Origin: Magnetococcales bacterium
Lineage (GTDB): Bacteria > Pseudomonadota > Magnetococcia > Magnetococcales > JADFYX01
NCBI GenBank assembly: GCA_015232795.1
Contig: JADFYX010000076.1
Location: 1 to 9,808, forward strand
Reading direction: 5' to 3'
Length of the DNA stretch: 9,808 nucleotides
Below the pieces are notes generated by a model, which worked only from the letters and a program-made list of their open reading frames with translations, did no database searches and was not told the DNA's origin. The translations under genes and the position numbers were made by a program. Shown in pieces: positions 6,730-9,808 of this stretch. The first letter of the stretch is position 1; the number at the start of each line of letters is the position of its first letter.

Positions 6730-7667
6730 TACATATCATCACTTGTTTTTTTGTTTAAATGATAGTGATAAATACGTGTGTTGACATATGCGCTCAAAGA
6801 GAGAGAAGCAATAAGCAGAGGTACAGATATTATTGTATGTAGTCCTAACTGTATAGATTGAATAAATGGTGAAAAAAGTGATGATATCATCACAAAACCG
6901 TTCATTAAAACTGCAGAAATAATAAAAAACATGTTTATACGATATGGGCGAAGAATTGAGGTAATGGAAAAGACATAATTGAAAGTTTTTATAGCGTCTT
7001 TAATATAGTTAACCTTGGAACGTCCTATTCTTTGGGAGTATTCAATAGGCATAAAATTAACACTATGGTTTGCTTGTAAAAATAGCACAGTTAGGGTAGT
7101 TGTGAAGGAAAAAGTAGGGCAGATAACTGAACGGTAATCTAATATATTTTTTTTGTGAAAGACCCTCAATCCACTGTTAAAATCCGGGGCTTTAACACCG
7201 GAAAGAAACAGGATAGTGTAGTACAAAGCAGTACGAAAAAAACGACCTGTTAAAGATGTGTTATCTGGTGTCCATTTTCTAACGCCAATCACCATATCGT
7301 GTCTTGATAGGGCCTCTAACATTTTTGGCAATTCTGCTGGGTCATAGGTGCCATCAGCATCTAACATAGCAATAACCGGATACTTGGCAATTTTTATTCC
7401 GTTCATTATGGAGTTGCCGTAACCCATATTTATCTCATGCACCAACACACGCACCCCAGCATCAATAGCTTTTTGCCGGGTGCCATCGTTGGAGCCATCA
7501 TCAACAATAATAATTTCATACTCAACAGATGCACTATCAAGAGCATTTTTAATACCCTGAATTGTCAACTGAATGGCATCTTCTTCATTTTTGCAAGGCA
7601 CAACCACAGAAACTGATCTAATAGGCAGTTGTAGATACTCAACCCCACTATCTAGATTTTTGGACAT
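6729..7667 (-). CDS. Family 2 glycosyltransferase with C-terminal membrane anchor
   Basis: This 312-residue protein is a GT-A fold glycosyltransferase of the dolichyl-phosphate mannose synthase / GtrB-ArnC-like type. It has a VVVPCKNEE entry strand (about 21-29), VDDGSNDGT (55-63) for nucleotide binding, the metal-binding DADG at 103-106, PDFNSGLRVF at 161-170 and a late RIGRSKV segment. Two hydrophobic helices (about 245-266 and 276-296) anchor it in the inner membrane. Enzymes of this type usually pass a sugar from a nucleotide donor to a polyprenyl phosphate on the cytoplasmic face. The donor sugar cannot be read from sequence. The ATG has GAGGAG six bases upstream, one of the best ribosome sites in the window. 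The gene lies 100 bases after the amidotransferase gene and its stop overlaps the start of the radical SAM gene. Confidence 0.92.
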   Translation of the reverse strand: MSKNLDSGVEYLQLPIRSVSVVVPCKNEEDAIQLTIQGIKNALDSASVEYEIIIVDDGSNDGTRQKAIDAGVRVLVHEINMGYGNSIMNGIKIAKYPVIAMLDADGTYDPAELPKMLEALSRHDMVIGVRKWTPDNTSLTGRFFRTALYYTILFLSGVKAPDFNSGLRVFHKKNILDYRSVICPTFSFTTTLTVLFLQANHSVNFMPIEYSQRIGRSKVNYIKDAIKTFNYVFSITSILRPYRINMFFIISAVLMNGFVMISSLFSPFIQSIQLGLHTIISVPLLIASLSLSAYVNTRIYHYHLNKKTSDDM

Positions 7668-7767
7668 TTACTACTCCTCAAATTTTACTATCATTTTTAT
7701 CACTCTAAATTTCTCACATAATAGAACAAATCTGCAACTTAAACTTAAAGGATTTAATCAAATAACT

Positions 7768-9651
7768 TCACCGCATCTGCTTTTGCCAATTAATAAACTG
7801 CAATATACCCAGCAGAGTGAAGCCGGCGTTTATCTTTTTTTTCTTGTGTTCTTCTAAGCTTTTTTCTACCTCTTTCCAATTTAGCCAACCGAGGTTTTGG
7901 GATTTTGCCCAGCTTAGGTGGTCTTGAAATATGTTTTGTATGGGGCCAGTGTTTCTAAACCAGCTATCAACTGGGGGTAGAAAACCTGCTTTGGGTCTTT
8001 GCAGATGACCGGGGGGGAGGAGGGGAGAGATTGCATCCCTTAAAATTCTTTTGCCTCGGCCTTTATAGCGCTTTGCTTCATCTGGAAGTTGAAAACAGAA
8101 CTCTACCAACTTGCGGTTTAACAGTGGAACCCTTACCTCAAGGCCATTTGCCATGCTCATGCGGTCTACTTTGGCTAAAACACTCGGTAGAAAATGGCCT
8201 AAATCTCCCAGTTGTAAACCTGTTAATTGGGAACGTTCTTTGGGTATGTTTTGCATTTTTTTGGCATAATTGTCTATTGGATCAGAAGCTACAACAGCCT
8301 TTAAAAAATCTGGCTCATATAGCCTTACTTTCATTGAATCAGAAAAAATTCTTCTAAAAGAGGCGTGGTCTTTTAGTGGGCCTGCTTGGGCTGCTAGTAG
8401 CAGTCTCTCTGTAACCATTCGCAAGCTGTAGCGTTTGTTGTCGGCGGGTAAAAAACGGGTTAGGCTCAATGCTGTGTTGCGGAGTGGGGCTGGTATCTGA
8501 CGTATTATGGGCATTAACTGGCTGGCTTTGTAGGTGTCATATCCCCCAAGCAGTTCATCCCCACCATCTCCTGCTAAAATTACTGTAGATTGCTCTTTGG
8601 CAAATTTTGCTAACTGATAAACGGGAAAGCAAGAGGCATCGGCTAACAGTTCATGCATAGCTCCAAGAGTATCTAATATCCACTCTTCATTCCAAATAAA
8701 GGTAGATGTTTTGGCCTCTAAGCCTAAATAATTGGCAACATTTATGGCTGCGGGGGCTTCGTTAAATGCTGCTTCATCAAACCCTTGAACGTAGGCAGTG
8801 TGGTTATGTTTTGCGTTATGTACAGCTAAAGCCACAGCCGCAGAATCCATACCTCCTGAGAGAAATAACCCCAAAGGAGCGTCTGATACCAGTTGGCTTT
8901 TTACCGATTGTTGCAACAAAGCAAAAAACTCTACAAGCAAATCCCGGTTCCATGGTTTTGGAGTTACTTGTATGGGAAGCTGCCAATAGGGGGAGAGATG
9001 TGTCCCTTTTTGTGAAATAGTTAATATGTGTCCCGGTGGGAGCTGCTTTACATTTTTAAGGCCAGAGTGGGGGGCTGGCAGATAGTTAAATGTAAAATAT
9101 ACGTCCAAATCCAGGGGGGTTGGTTCTGGAAATGGAATAATAGGACCAAACATGGCTAAAGGTTCTGAAGCAAAGGCTGTTTCGTTGCCGTTTTGCCAAT
9201 AAAAAAGCGGTTTAACTCCCAGATGATCCCGGACTAAATATAAAATGCGTTGTTGGCGATCAAATATGGCAAAAGCAAAGATACCATCAAGTTTATCTAG
9301 GGTTTTTTCTCCCCAAACCGACCATGCAGCAAGTAAAACTTCACTGTCGGTGGTAGTTTTAAACTGCTGTCCTAAGCCGGACAACTCCCTTGCGAGTTCT
9401 CTAAAATTATATATTTCACCGTTGTAACTAATAACAAACCTACCATCTTGAGATATCATAGGCTGGCGACCCCCTGAGGATAGATCAAGTACTGCAAGTC
9501 TGCTATGACCTAAAAACAGACCCTCTTCAACATATTTACCACTTCCGTCTGGTCCCCTGTGTTTTAATGATTGAACCATGGCATCCAACCCATCTACAGG
9601 CCAAGGCCGTTGCAGGGGAGGTGTTGTAAACATCCCAACAATTCCACACAT
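7768..9651 (-). CDS. asnB: Glutamine-hydrolysing asparagine synthetase-type amidotransferase
   Basis: This 627-residue protein starts MCGIVG, so Cys2 becomes the N-terminal nucleophile of a class II glutaminase domain (about 2-215, with HRGPDG at 32-37 and SYNGEIYN at 75-82). The C-terminal synthetase domain (about 240-620) has the ATP pyrophosphatase loop SGGMDS at 265-270, GDGGDELLGGYD, and the late RVPLLNRKLVEF segment. The length is normal and no catalytic residue looks missing. The family moves ammonia from glutamine through a tunnel to an adenylated carboxylate. Free aspartate is the standard acceptor, but homologues within polysaccharide loci may amidate sugar acids or other carboxylates. 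Its place ahead of a glycosyltransferase and a radical SAM enzyme favours the second idea, though only by context. AGGA lies eight bases upstream of the ATG. It is probably the first gene of the operon. A seven-C run lies near the codons for residues 545-547. Confidence 0.93.
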   Translation of the reverse strand: MCGIVGMFTTPPLQRPWPVDGLDAMVQSLKHRGPDGSGKYVEEGLFLGHSRLAVLDLSSGGRQPMISQDGRFVISYNGEIYNFRELARELSGLGQQFKTTTDSEVLLAAWSVWGEKTLDKLDGIFAFAIFDRQQRILYLVRDHLGVKPLFYWQNGNETAFASEPLAMFGPIIPFPEPTPLDLDVYFTFNYLPAPHSGLKNVKQLPPGHILTISQKGTHLSPYWQLPIQVTPKPWNRDLLVEFFALLQQSVKSQLVSDAPLGLFLSGGMDSAAVALAVHNAKHNHTAYVQGFDEAAFNEAPAAINVANYLGLEAKTSTFIWNEEWILDTLGAMHELLADASCFPVYQLAKFAKEQSTVILAGDGGDELLGGYDTYKASQLMPIIRQIPAPLRNTALSLTRFLPADNKRYSLRMVTERLLLAAQAGPLKDHASFRRIFSDSMKVRLYEPDFLKAVVASDPIDNYAKKMQNIPKERSQLTGLQLGDLGHFLPSVLAKVDRMSMANGLEVRVPLLNRKLVEFCFQLPDEAKRYKGRGKRILRDAISPLLPPGHLQRPKAGFLPPVDSWFRNTGPIQNIFQDHLSWAKSQNLGWLNWKEVEKSLEEHKKKKINAGFTLLGILQFINWQKQMR

Positions 9652-9769
9652 GATCTTTATCCTAGAGACAGCTTTTAAAGAATTTTTACTAACATTAATA
9701 ACAAATTATGTTTATACTTCATAGTGGGGTTTTGTATTAAATCTAACTATTGCAAAGGTGGAGCAGGTT
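9652..9769. other. Divergent intergenic region between asnB-type gene and right-edge gene
   Basis: These 118 bases are about 70% A+T and must hold the start signals for transcription in both directions. A TATACT (9713-9718, plus strand) and a CATAAT (9710-9705, minus strand) lie side by side and could be -10 boxes, but neither has a recognisable -35 box at the right distance. I found no convincing operator palindrome. Confidence 0.35.
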
Positions 9770-9808
9770 ATGATTAGAAAATTATGGTTTATTTTTACTG
9801 TTGTTTTC
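9770..9808 (+). CDS. Start of a divergent gene, cut by the window edge
   Basis: Thirteen codons are visible from the ATG at 9770 and read MIRKLWFIFTVVF without a stop. The pattern of two basic residues followed by a hydrophobic stretch fits a signal peptide or a first membrane helix, so an exported or membrane protein is likely. AGGTGGAG (9756-9763) lies six bases upstream and is a good ribosome site. It is the only plus-strand gene in the window. Nothing can be said about its family. Confidence 0.6.
   Translation, partial: MIRKLWFIFTVVF

Noticed and set aside
8007..8026. G-quadruplex on the plus strand at the G-rich stretch
   Set aside because: There are G runs but not four well-separated runs of three or more, and the bases are explained by Pro/Leu codons of the amidotransferase. 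Only the homopolymer aspect was kept, as a low-interest note.

Overview
The window is AT-rich and reads as one block of seven complete genes on the minus strand, plus the first 13 codons of a divergent gene at the right-hand edge. Secreted proteins with Sec-type signal peptides and a probable outer-membrane barrel point to a Gram-negative bacterium. The families present (Lnb-N/DUF4105 with a barrel, a DUF3015-like protein, an LPP20-like protein, a GAF-DAC sensor) suggest a low-GC proteobacterium or a Desulfobacterota relative. The sequence does not fix the taxon. No rRNA, tRNA, CRISPR array, transposon or attachment site was seen.

In the direction of transcription (right to left), region 1 (9651 to 4686) is a likely operon. 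It holds a class II glutamine-dependent asparagine synthetase-type amidotransferase, a membrane-anchored family 2 glycosyltransferase, a cobalamin-binding-type radical SAM enzyme whose ATG overlaps the glycosyltransferase stop (TAATG), and a small secreted LPP20-like protein. The first three look like a surface glycan or glycolipid assembly and modification set: polyprenyl-linked sugar transfer, radical modification (possibly methylation) and amidation. The product is unknown.

Region 2 (4642 to about 3987) is a self-contained unit. A good sigma-70-type promoter drives a small secreted four-cysteine protein of the DUF3015 type, and the unit ends in a strong intrinsic terminator.

Region 3 (3988 to 130) holds an envelope protein and a signalling protein. 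The first is a secreted Lnb-N/DUF4105 papain-like domain followed by a probable outer-membrane barrel. The second is a multidomain protein with an N-terminal Cys/His-rich GAF domain, a middle region resembling the DACNV sensor module, and a C-terminal DisA_N (DAC, diadenylate cyclase) domain. The DAC domain keeps the DGA motif but has RHN in place of RHR. This predicted ligand-controlled c-di-AMP synthase, or degenerate sensor, is the most interesting object in the window. Its position beside an envelope gene is suggestive, but any functional link is inference.
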